Source: Variovorax paradoxus (GTDB lineage: Bacteria; Pseudomonadota; Gammaproteobacteria; Burkholderiales; Burkholderiaceae_C). From it: a stretch of 64,000 nucleotides of DNA. The notes below the pieces were generated by a model. That model worked only from the letters and a program-made list of their open reading frames with translations. It had not been told where the DNA came from and did no database searches. Position numbers and translations under genes: made by a program. The DNA lies in contig NZ_CP046622.1 in assembly GCF_009755665.1 (NCBI RefSeq), forward strand, positions 2,108,001 to 2,172,000. Reading direction: 5' to 3'. Positions 55,301 through 63,200 of this stretch are shown here, in pieces; the first letter of the stretch is position 1; each line of letters opens with the position of its first letter.

Positions 55301-57450
55301 GCGCCGTGCTTGCAGCGGTGGCCGAACTGAACCTGGCATCGGACAGCGCGCGCGACGAACTGCACCGGCTCATCGAGGTGCAGGCCTACCGGCTCGCGTA
55401 CTGGCGCGTGGCGGCGGATGAAATCAACTACCGGCGCTTCTTCGACATCAACGACCTGGCGGCGGTGCGCATGGAGCGCGACGAAGTGTTCGAGGCCACG
55501 CAGTCCTTTGCGCTGGACCTGGCCGCTGCCGGCGTGGTGGACGGCCTGCGCATTGACCACCCCGACGGCCTGTACGACCCCGCGCGCTACTTCAGGCAAC
55601 TGCAGGAAGGCTATGCGCGCCGCGCCGGCATCGTGCTGCCGGCCCCAGGGCCCGACGGCAGGCCCCAGCGCCCGCTGTATGTGGTGGCCGAGAAAATCGC
55701 CGCCTCTGAAGAAGAGGTGCCGGTTGAATGGCATGTGCACGGCACCACCGGCTACCGTTTTGCCAACGTGGCTAACGGCGTGCTGGTGGACACCGCCGCG
55801 GCCGACGCCTTGCGGCAAACCTGGCACCGCTTCACCGGCGATGCGCAAGATTTCGATGCAGTGGCCCGCGCAGGCAAGCACGAGGTCATGCGCAGCGCGC
55901 TCGCGTCGGAGCTGAACGTGCTCTCCACCGAGCTGCTGCGAATTGCACGCGCCGACCGCACCACGCGCGACTACACGCTCAACGCGCTGCGCCGCGCACT
56001 GGCCGGCGTGGCCGCATGCATGCCGGTGTACCGCACCTACATCGTCGATGCGCCATCCGCGCAAGACGCGCATTTCATCGATGCAGCCACCGACGCCGCC
56101 GAACGCCAGAGCCTCGATGCCGACCGTTCCATCTTCGCCTTTGTGCGCCGCTCCCTGCGCGGAGAGGCCGCTGAGCATGCGACCCCGGCACTGGCCGAGC
56201 GCGTGCGCCGGTTTGCTGTGCGCTTTCAGCAGTTCAGCGCACCCGTTGCGGCCAAGGGCGTGGAAGACACCGCGTTCTACCGCTACTTTCCGCTCAGCGC
56301 GCTGAACGAGGTGGGCGGCGAGCCCGATCAGTTCGGCTTCGATGTGGAAGAGTTTCATTCGCTCAGCGCCGACCGCGCGTGCCACTGGCCGCACACCATG
56401 CTGGCCACTTCCACGCACGACAACAAGCGCTCGGAAGATGTGCGCAACCGCATCGACGTGCTTTCGGAAATGCCGGACGAGTGGCGCGATGCGCTCACGC
56501 GCTGGCATGCGCTCTGCCGCGGCGGGCACGAGGCGGCTGCGCCTTCGCGCGCGGACGAATACCTGCTCTACCAGACCCTGCTCGGCACCTTGCCCTTCGG
56601 CGGACTCAGCGCCGAAGCCGCGCCTGCGTATGAACAGCGCGTGCTGCAGTACATGCAAAAGGCCGCGCGCGAATCCAAGTCGCACACGCGCTGGACCCAG
56701 CCCGATGCGCAGTACGAAGAGGCACTGGAGGCCTTGGTACGAAAGATTCTTTCCGATCGTTCGCAAGGCGGCTGCCTTGCCGACATCCAGCGCATGGCCG
56801 ATCGCCTCGCGTGGTTCGGCGCGTGGAACGGCCTCACGCTGACGCTGCTGAAGTACGCCTCGCCGGGCGTGCCCGATCTGTATCAGGGCAGTGAACTCAT
56901 CGACCTGAGTTTGGTCGACCCTGACAACCGTCGGCCGGTGGACTATGAGCTGCGCAGTCAGCGGCTCGATCAGCTTCAGGCGATGGCCGGCGAAACCGAC
57001 CAGCCGGCGCGGGTGCAGTCGCTCGCCGAGGCGCCTCACGACGGAAGCGCGAAGCTCTGGTTCATCTGGCGGATGTTGTCGCTGCGACGCGAGCACGCGG
57101 AGCTTTTTCGCGACGGCAGCTATGAAGGGCTCGCGGTCGAAGGGCCGTTGGCCCGGCATGTGGTGGCCTTTGCGCGGAGGCATGAAGGGCGCACGTTGGT
57201 GGTGATTGCCGGGCGGTTGTTTGCTGGCATTGCGCGTGGTGAGGCGGAAAGGGGTGCGCCGGTGCTTCCTGAAGCGGCTGCGTGGCGGGGGACGAGGGTG
57301 GTGTTGCCTGAAGGGCTTGGGGGTGCGAGGCTAACGAATGTGCTTACTGGGGAAGCGCTCGTAGCGGACGGCAATGTCGTCCCGCTCGAAGGGGCGTTTT
57401 GTTGGATGCCGTGGGCCGCCTTCATCCAAATCGCGGAACCATCGGCGTGA
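52378..57450 (+). CDS. malQ-treY: 4-alpha-glucanotransferase / malto-oligosyltrehalose synthase fusion
   Basis: A 1690-residue bifunctional protein. Residues 1 to about 700 are MalQ (GH77 amylomaltase), which moves maltosyl and longer segments between chains: Asp in ALRIDHVMGLMR, Glu in VVGEDLGTVED and Asp in AISTHDLATLAGW. From about residue 728 a TreY domain (GH13) begins with RATYRLQFHKGFSFDDAI; its catalytic residues are Asp in DGLRIDHPDGLYDP, Glu in VVAEKIAASEEE and Asp in STHDNKRSEDVRNR. TreY rearranges the reducing end of malto-oligosaccharides into trehalose. A Ser-Ala-Arg-rich linker joins them. The start is GTG 52378, inside the treZ end; it is the last gene of the operon. Confidence 0.93.
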   Translation: MADSTQWSPDALERLCRHYGISAAYFDAFGTQRHATPESLVALLAEFGVQAGAAAGDIAQQAMPPVLVVAAQAPHWSVHLPRQGHLAGRLRWHLRDEEGRLRDGEADAHALHDGGCILHLAEPLAPGYHWLRIDGLDGETMVVASPGRCYRPPAVRDGGRVWGPAVQLYALRSPRNWGIGDFGDLDALIDSMAGQGADVIGLNPLHALFPTDPQRASPYSPSSRQRLNVLYIDIEAVDDFAACEPARRRVESPEFQAKLAALRELPLVDHVGVAAAKFEVLELLFEHFRTHHLSLAGGADPAGKAFLEFVAGQGESLRRHALFEALQAHFAASDPQCWGWLVWPEAYRDIDSPEVREFADRHADRLQYHQYLQWLAERQLARAGARCEALGMGIGLYLDLAVSVDRGGSDAWGAQHCFAVGASIGAPPDEFNPAGQNWGLPPLRPDRLRANHYQPFVQMLRENMRHAGALRIDHVMGLMRLFWIPPGRTAHDGAYVRYAVDEMLAIVAVESHRHRCMVVGEDLGTVEDAMRDALARADVLSYRLLYFEKQQGGVFTPPAAYPPAALVAISTHDLATLAGWWSGHDLRLRLALGLFPDPGLFDRQLLDRAQERIRLMLAVREAGLLSHDEAAQALALATPSPQTMQAIHAFLAAAPSALMVFQLEDVAGEVEQANMPGTVDTHPNWRRKLASSVDALAASDAMQGLAGHLRAARPRRSASASAEPVPLMQARVPRATYRLQFHKGFSFDDAIRVLPYLAQLGVSHVYCSPIQRARAGSTHGYDVVAHAQINPELGGTEGFARFVEALQANGLGQLLDMVPNHMGVLGADNAWWMDVLENGPASLFAQYFDIDWQPLNQELTGKVLLPVLGGHYGEVLSGGDLVLHFEAAQGSFALRYFDHRFPLAPESYPVVLGRALPHLKDPVLAAELASLSAAFGHLPGRHAQAPSERTERVRDKELFKTRLAQLVQAHPALARAVLAAVAELNLASDSARDELHRLIEVQAYRLAYWRVAADEINYRRFFDINDLAAVRMERDEVFEATQSFALDLAAAGVVDGLRIDHPDGLYDPARYFRQLQEGYARRAGIVLPAPGPDGRPQRPLYVVAEKIAASEEEVPVEWHVHGTTGYRFANVANGVLVDTAAADALRQTWHRFTGDAQDFDAVARAGKHEVMRSALASELNVLSTELLRIARADRTTRDYTLNALRRALAGVAACMPVYRTYIVDAPSAQDAHFIDAATDAAERQSLDADRSIFAFVRRSLRGEAAEHATPALAERVRRFAVRFQQFSAPVAAKGVEDTAFYRYFPLSALNEVGGEPDQFGFDVEEFHSLSADRACHWPHTMLATSTHDNKRSEDVRNRIDVLSEMPDEWRDALTRWHALCRGGHEAAAPSRADEYLLYQTLLGTLPFGGLSAEAAPAYEQRVLQYMQKAARESKSHTRWTQPDAQYEEALEALVRKILSDRSQGGCLADIQRMADRLAWFGAWNGLTLTLLKYASPGVPDLYQGSELIDLSLVDPDNRRPVDYELRSQRLDQLQAMAGETDQPARVQSLAEAPHDGSAKLWFIWRMLSLRREHAELFRDGSYEGLAVEGPLARHVVAFARRHEGRTLVVIAGRLFAGIARGEAERGAPVLPEAAAWRGTRVVLPEGLGGARLTNVLTGEALVADGNVVPLEGAFCWMPWAAFIQIAEPSA

Positions 57451-57610
57451 CTCGCTCGACACACCCAGGCGAAGCATCAGCCCTATCCCGGCGCAAACCG
57501 TCGGAGATCACCGGCGCGGACGTTTTCCTACTGCAAAGGTCGTTTTTTCCCTTCGCCGGCCGAGGTGACGCTGGCTACCGTGACAGCGTATCCACCACCG
57601 AGGCAGTCAA

Positions 57611-57688
57611 ATGAAAAGCATCATCCTCTGGCTATGCGGCGTCCCCATTGGCGTCATCATCTTGTTGAAGGTATTCGGAGTCTTTTGA
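57611..57688 (+). CDS. single-helix membrane microprotein, 25 residues
   Basis: A 25-residue peptide, MKSIILWLCGVPIGVIILLK followed by VFGVF. It is one hydrophobic helix with a Gly-Val-Pro kink and one basic residue at each end. GAGG lies eight bases before the ATG. Very similar tiny proteins (pattern ILWLxGVP, then a run of Ile/Leu) are scattered as unannotated or hypothetical genes in proteobacteria, as far as I recall. The function is unknown; it probably sits in the inner membrane. It stands alone 160 bp after the malQ-treY stop. Confidence 0.6.
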   Translation: MKSIILWLCGVPIGVIILLKVFGVF

Positions 57689-57948
57689 GAGCGATGAGGG
57701 GGATTGCCCTTTTACAAAGACGTTCCAGTTCGCCGCCACCGTTCACGGCGCGTGCTGTTCGGCGCTGTTCACGGCCGTCACACGCCACATCCCGCAAGGC
57801 CTACGACGCGCCCCGCGGACCGCGCGGGGTGTCCAGATGGTCAAGGCTCTTCGCACTGAAAGCGGATATTCCGTCAGCGTCCGGAATTGAGGCATCTGAA
57901 GAGGCAAGCGGCAGTGCACCTTATCTTCGGTGCGGATTCAGAGATGCA
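57689..57948. other. non-coding gap
   Basis: The 260 bp between the microprotein and the convergent alpha/beta hydrolase hold no gene that I can support. Open frames here are extensions or antisense shadows of the hydrolase, and no convincing promoter or terminator hairpin was seen. Confidence 0.5.
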
Positions 57949-58911
57949 TCACTTGGCGTCAACCCGAGCGATCGGGCTAGGCGCATCGCGCAGCGCGGCG
58001 CACGCGGCCGTCCACGCCGAGTCTGCCGGGTTGAGCGCGGTGCGCAGGTAAGCCCACGTCAGCTGCGCCACCGCCTCTACGCGCGCCGGGCTTTCGTCGG
58101 TAGTTTCCGCCGCGTCATAGCCGGAGATCCCGCCAAGGATGTGCTCGCCTGCGAACACGGTGAGCAGGTCCTTAGGGCCAGGGCTCAGGGTATACGCGCC
58201 GGCCCGATAGGCCGCCTGGTCGGAGAACATCGGATTGATGTCCCGATCGCCGACGACAACGAGCGCGGGCGCCGTCATCGCGGAAAAGTCGATCGTGCGG
58301 AGGATCGGATAGCGGTCTCGCGCAGCCCCCGTCAGAAACGCCGGATTGCCCGGCCCGGCGATGATGACGCCCGCGGCGATGCGCGGGTCGCGCAGATCGA
58401 CCACGGTACCGTCGGCGTCGGTGACGCGCTGGCCGAGGAGCATCCCCGCTGTCATGCCGCCAAGCGAATGTCCAGCCACCGCGACCCGACTCCGGTCCAC
58501 CCGCCCACGCAGCCCCGGGACGGCTTCTTCGAGCGCGTCGAGCGCGTCAAGGACTCGGCTCATGTCCTCGGCGCGTGAGCGCCAGAACAGCGCTCCCTCG
58601 GGTCCGCTCGGGTCGACGACGCCACGCAGGGTTGCCGACGACAGGTGCGTCGGCTGGATGACGACGAAGCCGCGAGCAGCCCAGTAGTTGGCGAGGGGCC
58701 CGTACCCGTTCAGCGACGACAGGTTGTTCGACGCGCCATGCCCGTGGGAAAGAAGGACGATCGGGAGATCGCGGCCGGTCGCCGGTGCGGACACGCGCAC
58801 CTGCAGTGCGACGGCGCGCCCCGGCGCCGGAAGCACGATCGGGCTGACGGAGACGACGGGAACAGGCTCAACGGCGGCGATGGCGCCAAGGGGCGAGATG
58901 GAGGTGGACAT
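57949..58911 (-). CDS. alpha/beta hydrolase (chlorophyllase/PET hydrolase-like fold)
   Basis: A 320-residue cytoplasmic alpha/beta hydrolase. It has the oxyanion region LPIVLLSHGHGASNNLSSL, nucleophile Ser in VAVAGHSLGGMTAGM, acid Asp in ALVVVGDRDINPMF and catalytic His in FAGEHILGGISGY. The SHGHG/GHSLGG layout is typical of chlorophyllase-like esterases, but the substrate is unknown. AAGGAAA precedes the ATG. It is divergent from an AraC-family regulator across 139 bp, which probably controls it. Confidence 0.88.
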   Translation of the reverse strand: MSTSISPLGAIAAVEPVPVVSVSPIVLPAPGRAVALQVRVSAPATGRDLPIVLLSHGHGASNNLSSLNGYGPLANYWAARGFVVIQPTHLSSATLRGVVDPSGPEGALFWRSRAEDMSRVLDALDALEEAVPGLRGRVDRSRVAVAGHSLGGMTAGMLLGQRVTDADGTVVDLRDPRIAAGVIIAGPGNPAFLTGAARDRYPILRTIDFSAMTAPALVVVGDRDINPMFSDQAAYRAGAYTLSPGPKDLLTVFAGEHILGGISGYDAAETTDESPARVEAVAQLTWAYLRTALNPADSAWTAACAALRDAPSPIARVDAK

Positions 58912-59001
58912 GAGAGGTTTCCTTCAGAGGTTGGGATTGCTTGGCTCGCATCGACGACCGACGGCGCGGTACCAATCGGTCAACGATACTGTTGGAAGAC
59001 A

Positions 59002-59024
59002 GGACTGCATACAATGCAAAGTCC
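59002..59024. promoter_or_regulatory. imperfect palindrome in the hydrolase/AraC divergent region
   Basis: GGACT-GCAT and ATGC-AA-AGTCC face each other around ACA, giving a 23-bp imperfect dyad with a two-base bulge. It lies 27 bp upstream of the AraC start and 91 bp from the hydrolase start. It is a candidate operator for the AraC-family protein, from position only. Confidence 0.3.
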
Positions 59025-59050
59025 ATGATTCGTGTTCAAGAGTCCAAAGA

Positions 59051-59983
59051 ATGTTGGTCGATCCCCTCGCCGAGGTCGTGACCCTGCTGCACCCGAGTGC
59101 TCCGTTCGCAAAGCTAGCCACGGCCGCCGGGCGGTGGGTGGCGCGTCGCGCTGAAGCAGGCCGCCCGTTCTTCTGCGCCGTCTTGGAAGGAGCCGCTCGG
59201 CTGACGGTTCAGGGGCAGGAAGCCCTGGTACTCGAAGAGGGAGACTTCGTCCTCGTTCCTGCCGCATTCGACTTCTCGGTGTCGAGCCTGGAGCCACCGG
59301 CCGACGGCGAGGAGACGGCGTACGCCTTCCGCCCCGACGGCGAGATCCGGCACGGTGACCCGGACGCGCCGCCCGATGTGCGGCTGCTGGTCGGCTACTG
59401 CATCTTCGGGTCGCCGGACGCGCAACTTTTGGTGTCGCTGCTACCGCAGCTCGTGCACGTCCGAGGCCAGCCGACGCTCACCACGCTCGTGTCGCTGGTC
59501 CACGCGGAGTTCCGCGCCCGGCGCCCTGCGCGCGACGTCGTGCTCGCCCGCCTGTTGGACGTGCTGCTGATCGAGGCGCTTCGATCGACGCCGGAACAGG
59601 CGGCCTCGCCCGGACTCGTCCGCGGCCTGGCCGACGAGCGACTGGCCCAGGCGATCCGACGGATGCACGAGCAGCCGAACGCATCGTGGACCGTCGCCCA
59701 GCTCGCGCGCGAGGCCGCGATGTCAAGGTCTGCGTTCTTCACCCGGTTCAGCCGACTCGTCGGCGTGACGCCGATGGAATACCTGCTCGGGTGGCGCATC
59801 GCGGTCGCCAAGCGCTTGCTCAGCCTTGATGGCGCAACGGTCGCCGACGTCGCTGGGCGCGTCGGGTACGGCTCGGCCAGTGCTTTCAGCGTCGCATTCA
59901 CGCGCCATGTAGGCCAGCCCCCCGCGCACTTCGCGCGCCGCCCGAATCGTCGTGCTACTGCAGCCGTCAACGCCGACACCTAG
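59051..59983 (+). CDS. AraC-family transcriptional regulator
   Basis: A 310-residue regulator with an N-terminal cupin-type ligand-binding domain (FFCAVLEGAARLTVQG, then LVLEEGDFVLVPAAFDF) as in the AraC_binding_2/cupin_6 family. The C-terminal double helix-turn-helix has ASWTVAQLAREAAMSRSAFF and ATVADVAGRVGYGSASAFSV, ending VGQPPAHF. ATG 59051 fits the start of homology; a long upstream open frame is antisense to the hydrolase gene. It probably activates the divergent hydrolase gene in response to a small molecule. It converges on the SDR gene. Confidence 0.9.
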   Translation: MLVDPLAEVVTLLHPSAPFAKLATAAGRWVARRAEAGRPFFCAVLEGAARLTVQGQEALVLEEGDFVLVPAAFDFSVSSLEPPADGEETAYAFRPDGEIRHGDPDAPPDVRLLVGYCIFGSPDAQLLVSLLPQLVHVRGQPTLTTLVSLVHAEFRARRPARDVVLARLLDVLLIEALRSTPEQAASPGLVRGLADERLAQAIRRMHEQPNASWTVAQLAREAAMSRSAFFTRFSRLVGVTPMEYLLGWRIAVAKRLLSLDGATVADVAGRVGYGSASAFSVAFTRHVGQPPAHFARRPNRRATAAVNADT

Positions 59984-59997
59984 GCATCAAGCGTTCG

Positions 59998-60789
59998 TCA
60001 GAAGGCGCTCTTGACGACGCCGCCGTCGACGCGAAGGGCCGCACCCGTCGTCGCCGAGGCGAGCGGACTTGCCACGTAAGCCACGAGCGAGGCCACCTCC
60101 TGCGGCGAGGCGAAGCGCTTGATCAGCGAGGTGGGGCGAACGTGGTCGAAGAACTCTGCCTCTACCTGCTCGAAGCTCTTGTCGCTCGAGCGTGCCATGC
60201 CTTCCACGAAGTCGCCGACGCCGCGCGATTTGGTTGGGCCCGGAAGTACGCTGTTCACTGTGATGTTCGTTCCGGCGAGCGATTCGGCAAGACCGCGCGA
60301 CACCGCCAGTTGCGCGGTCTTTGTCATGCCGTAGTGAATCATCTCGGTTGGTATCTGCACGGCGCTCTCACTCGAGATGAAGATGATTCTTCCCCAATTG
60401 GCTCGCTTCATTTCCGGCAGTACCAGTCGTGCGAGGCGAACGCCGCTCAGCACATTGACATCGAAGAAGCGCTGCCAGTCTTCATCGGGAATATTTTCGA
60501 ATGCCTTGGCCTCGAAGATGCCTAGGTTGTTCACCAGGATGCCGATGCCGGGATGACGACGCACGGCTTCTTCGGCGGCATCTGCCCGGCTCAGGTCGCC
60601 GGCGTAGCCGAGCACCGTGCCTTGCGTTTCCGAACGGATGCGCTCTGCCGCCTCTTCGACCGCGGCCTGCGATCTGCCGTTCACGATCACGCTTGCGCCC
60701 TCCTGGGCGAGCGTGCGCGCAATTGCGTAGCCGATGCCGGCGGTGCTTCCACTCACCAGCGCGAGCTTTCCATCGAGTTGCAGATCCAT
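59998..60789 (-). CDS. short-chain dehydrogenase/reductase
   Basis: A 263-residue classical SDR. It has the NAD(P) motif LVSGSTAGIGYAIA, ILVNNLGIFEAK (NNxG), catalytic Ser in IIFISSESAVQ, Tyr and Lys in IHYGMTKTAQLAVSRGLAE, and the VLPGPTKS segment. The Arg in VNGRSQ after strand 2 suggests NADP(H). AGGAG precedes the ATG by 7 bases. It lies 90 bp downstream of a Tat-exported hydrolase on the same strand and is probably part of the same LysR-controlled unit. The substrate is not predictable. Confidence 0.92.
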   Translation of the reverse strand: MDLQLDGKLALVSGSTAGIGYAIARTLAQEGASVIVNGRSQAAVEEAAERIRSETQGTVLGYAGDLSRADAAEEAVRRHPGIGILVNNLGIFEAKAFENIPDEDWQRFFDVNVLSGVRLARLVLPEMKRANWGRIIFISSESAVQIPTEMIHYGMTKTAQLAVSRGLAESLAGTNITVNSVLPGPTKSRGVGDFVEGMARSSDKSFEQVEAEFFDHVRPTSLIKRFASPQEVASLVAYVASPLASATTGAALRVDGGVVKSAF

Positions 60790-60879
60790 CTTGGTTCTCC
60801 TGGGTTGGTTCGGCGTTCATGTTCGCCGAGTTCTGTTGTTCGTGCCACCCGCGGGCCGCGAGTTCGCGGCAGTTCCCCG

Positions 60880-61845
60880 TCAGCCGAGGAAGTTGACCAA
60901 TGCCGGAATGACCTGCTCTGGCGCCTCTTCCATCAACCAGTGCCCGGAGCCTTTGACGATGACGCCCTGCACATCGGTTGCGACCATCTTTCCCTGCTCG
61001 ATCAGAAAGCTCCCGCCGGCCTTTTCACCGGAGAGCACCAGCATCGGCATGGGCAGTGGCGTCTTGCCCAGTTCGGCGAACTCGGCCGCATCCTGCTCGA
61101 AGGCCTTGAAATATTCAAACCCTGCTCGCATGCCGCCGGGTTGCGCATAGGCCCTGGCGTAGAACTGGCGGTCGGCTTCGGGCACCGAGTGCTTGGGGTC
61201 GGCCGCAAAGTCGTTCCAGAAGTGCTCGAAATAGATGCGCTCGCGCCCTTTCACAAGCGCCAGCGGCGTGGCACCGTGGAAATGGAAATGCCACAGGTCG
61301 CGCAAGAGCCACACGTTCTGCCATTCGCCGATCCCGGGCAGGAAGGCGTCCATGAGCACCACCTTGTCGGTCTCCGACGGAAACTGCGCGGCATACGCGT
61401 AGGCCACCATCAGGCCGATGTCGTGCCCGACGATGCTGACGCTGCGAATGCCGAGCGAGCGCACAAGCTCGTGGATGTCGACAGCCATGTTCTTCTTGCC
61501 ATAGCCCGTCTCGGGCTTCGAGGAATTGCCGGCGCCCCGAAGATCGGGCACAACCACCGTGTGCGTCCTGGCCAAGAGCGGCATCAGCGGGTTCCACATG
61601 TGCCCCGTTTCGGCGTAGCCATGCAGCAACACGACAGCCGGCCCGCTGCCCCCTATGCGGTAGTTGATGCGGGTGCCGTTCACTTCCGCTTTACCCGAGC
61701 GGAAGCCCGGCACCGCGTCGGAGGCGGGTGCCGCGTGCGCGGTGCCGCCCAAGCTCAGGGCGGCGCCGACGGCGAGCGCGCCAGCAAGCAGGTCGCGGCG
61801 GGTGGGAGTGGAGGGGGCGGCGGGGTTGAAACGGGTTGCGGTCAT
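60880..61845 (-). CDS. Tat-exported alpha/beta hydrolase (epoxide hydrolase/dehalogenase-like)
   Basis: A 321-residue protein with a twin-arginine signal peptide (PTRRDLLAGALAVGAALSLG, then an AHA-like cleavage site near residue 38), so it folds in the cytoplasm and works in the periplasm. It has the HG motif VVLLHGYAETGHMW, an Asp nucleophile in VSIVGHDIGLMVAYA instead of Ser, and His in VKGSGHWLMEE. An Asp nucleophile points to epoxide hydrolase or haloalkane/haloacetate dehalogenase chemistry rather than an esterase. AAGGAAG precedes the ATG. It is divergent from a LysR regulator with a perfect dyad between them. Confidence 0.9.
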   Translation of the reverse strand: MTATRFNPAAPSTPTRRDLLAGALAVGAALSLGGTAHAAPASDAVPGFRSGKAEVNGTRINYRIGGSGPAVVLLHGYAETGHMWNPLMPLLARTHTVVVPDLRGAGNSSKPETGYGKKNMAVDIHELVRSLGIRSVSIVGHDIGLMVAYAYAAQFPSETDKVVLMDAFLPGIGEWQNVWLLRDLWHFHFHGATPLALVKGRERIYFEHFWNDFAADPKHSVPEADRQFYARAYAQPGGMRAGFEYFKAFEQDAAEFAELGKTPLPMPMLVLSGEKAGGSFLIEQGKMVATDVQGVIVKGSGHWLMEEAPEQVIPALVNFLG

Positions 61846-61929
61846 GTTGAGCTTCCTTCTGTTGGTTTCTGGGATGGGGTGAATTTATGGTTCAGCTTCA
61901 CTTCCAGAAAGAGGCCAAAAGTGGTTTAC

Positions 61930-61950
61930 TCATTCAGCTTTCATGAATGA
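61930..61950. promoter_or_regulatory. LysR-type operator, 21-bp dyad
   Basis: TCATTCA (61930-61936) and TGAATGA (61944-61950) form a perfect 7-bp inverted repeat around a 7-bp spacer and contain the T-N11-A LysR motif. It lies 16 bp upstream of the LysR ATG and 85 bp from the divergent hydrolase start, as expected for autoregulation and target activation. Confidence 0.65.
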
Positions 61951-61965
61951 TTGGACGTGCCGCTC

Positions 61966-62892
61966 ATGGACCGATTGCGTGCGTATGAGGTGTTCGTCAC
62001 CGTGGTGGCGCGGGGCAGTTTCACCAAGGCGGCCGACGCGCTGGACACCTCGCCAGCCAACGTGACGCGCTACATCAACGAGCTTGAGGCACACCTGCGC
62101 ACGCGGCTCATCAACCGCACGTCGCGCCGGCTGTCGCTCACCGAAGGCGGTGAAGCGCTTTTTGACAGGGCGAAATCGATTCTTGAAGAAGTGGCGGAGA
62201 CCGAGGCCCTGGCCACCACTGCGTCATTGCAGCCTCGGGGGCGCCTTCGCATCAACGCGCCATTGAGCTTTGGCAGCCTCGTGCTGGCGCCGTTGTGGCC
62301 GAAGTTCATGGCGAAGTACCCCGACGTCGAACTCGACGTCGCGCTCATCGACCGCGTGGTCGACATCGTCGAAGAGGGCTACGACCTGGCCATCCGCATC
62401 TCGCGCACCACCTCGGGCAGCCATATCGCACGCCGCCTGGGCCGCTCGCCGAACCTGGTCTGCGCCTCGCCCGGCTACCTTGCGGCCCATGGCATGCCCC
62501 AGGTGCCGGCAGACCTTGCCAGGCACCTTTGCCTGGGCTACACGTACGGTGCGACATCCGACGAGTGGCAGTTTGCCGGCCCCGGCGGAACGCTGGAGTC
62601 CGTGCGGGTGCGCTGGGCCTTGCGCGCCAACAATGGCGAAACCGCCCGGGCCGCGGCGCTGGCTGGTGCCGGCGTCATCTGGCAACCGAGCTTCGTGATC
62701 GGCAATGATGTGCAGGCCGGTCGGCTGGTGGAGGTCATGCCCGGTTATCACATGCCACCGGTCGACATCCTGGCGATTTATGCAAGCCGTCGGCACCTCA
62801 GCGCAAAGGTGCGAGTGATGGTCGACTTTCTGGTCGATGCTGTGCAAGACTCGCCGCTGGTGAAGGGTGGGGCGGCAGCGGTGGAGAAGTGA
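61966..62892 (+). CDS. LysR-family transcriptional regulator
   Basis: A 308-residue LysR regulator. The N-terminal winged helix is MDRLRAYEVFVTVVARGSFT with AADALDTSPANVTRYINELEA as the recognition region, and RRLSLTEGGEALFDRA ends the domain. The substrate domain resembles the CrgA/PtxR-like group (DVELDVALIDRVVDIVEEG, then DLAIRI). ATG 61966 is preferred over a TTG five codons upstream. It is divergent from the Tat hydrolase-SDR pair, which it probably controls through the 21-bp dyad. Confidence 0.93.
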   Translation: MDRLRAYEVFVTVVARGSFTKAADALDTSPANVTRYINELEAHLRTRLINRTSRRLSLTEGGEALFDRAKSILEEVAETEALATTASLQPRGRLRINAPLSFGSLVLAPLWPKFMAKYPDVELDVALIDRVVDIVEEGYDLAIRISRTTSGSHIARRLGRSPNLVCASPGYLAAHGMPQVPADLARHLCLGYTYGATSDEWQFAGPGGTLESVRVRWALRANNGETARAAALAGAGVIWQPSFVIGNDVQAGRLVEVMPGYHMPPVDILAIYASRRHLSAKVRVMVDFLVDAVQDSPLVKGGAAAVEK

Positions 62893-63200
62893 GCCTGCGC
62901 CTGCGTGAGCTTTCATCACGACGTTTGAACTGGCGTCAGACAACAATTGGCCAGGAACAATCCTTCAACACGGGCGCTTGGGTAAGCCGACTCGAGACAT
63001 CAGCGATGCGGTCACGGGAGAAAGTGCCATAAGGGTACGGCAACAGTCGGCCAAGAGCGGACGTAGCGCACGTCTTTCCAAATTGGACGCCGAAGGCGTT
63101 CTCCCCTCGACAATGCGCCGGGTTTATTCGTCCGCAAGCAGTCATCGATAGGATAGGTCTCGCATGTCGGCCGCTTGGTCTTCGCTCACCGCACGCGGAT
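62893..63200. other. non-coding gap
   Basis: The 308 bp between the LysR gene and the convergent, edge-cut LysR gene contain no open frame with homology or a ribosome site. No terminator hairpin, repeat or RNA gene was recognised. Confidence 0.5.
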
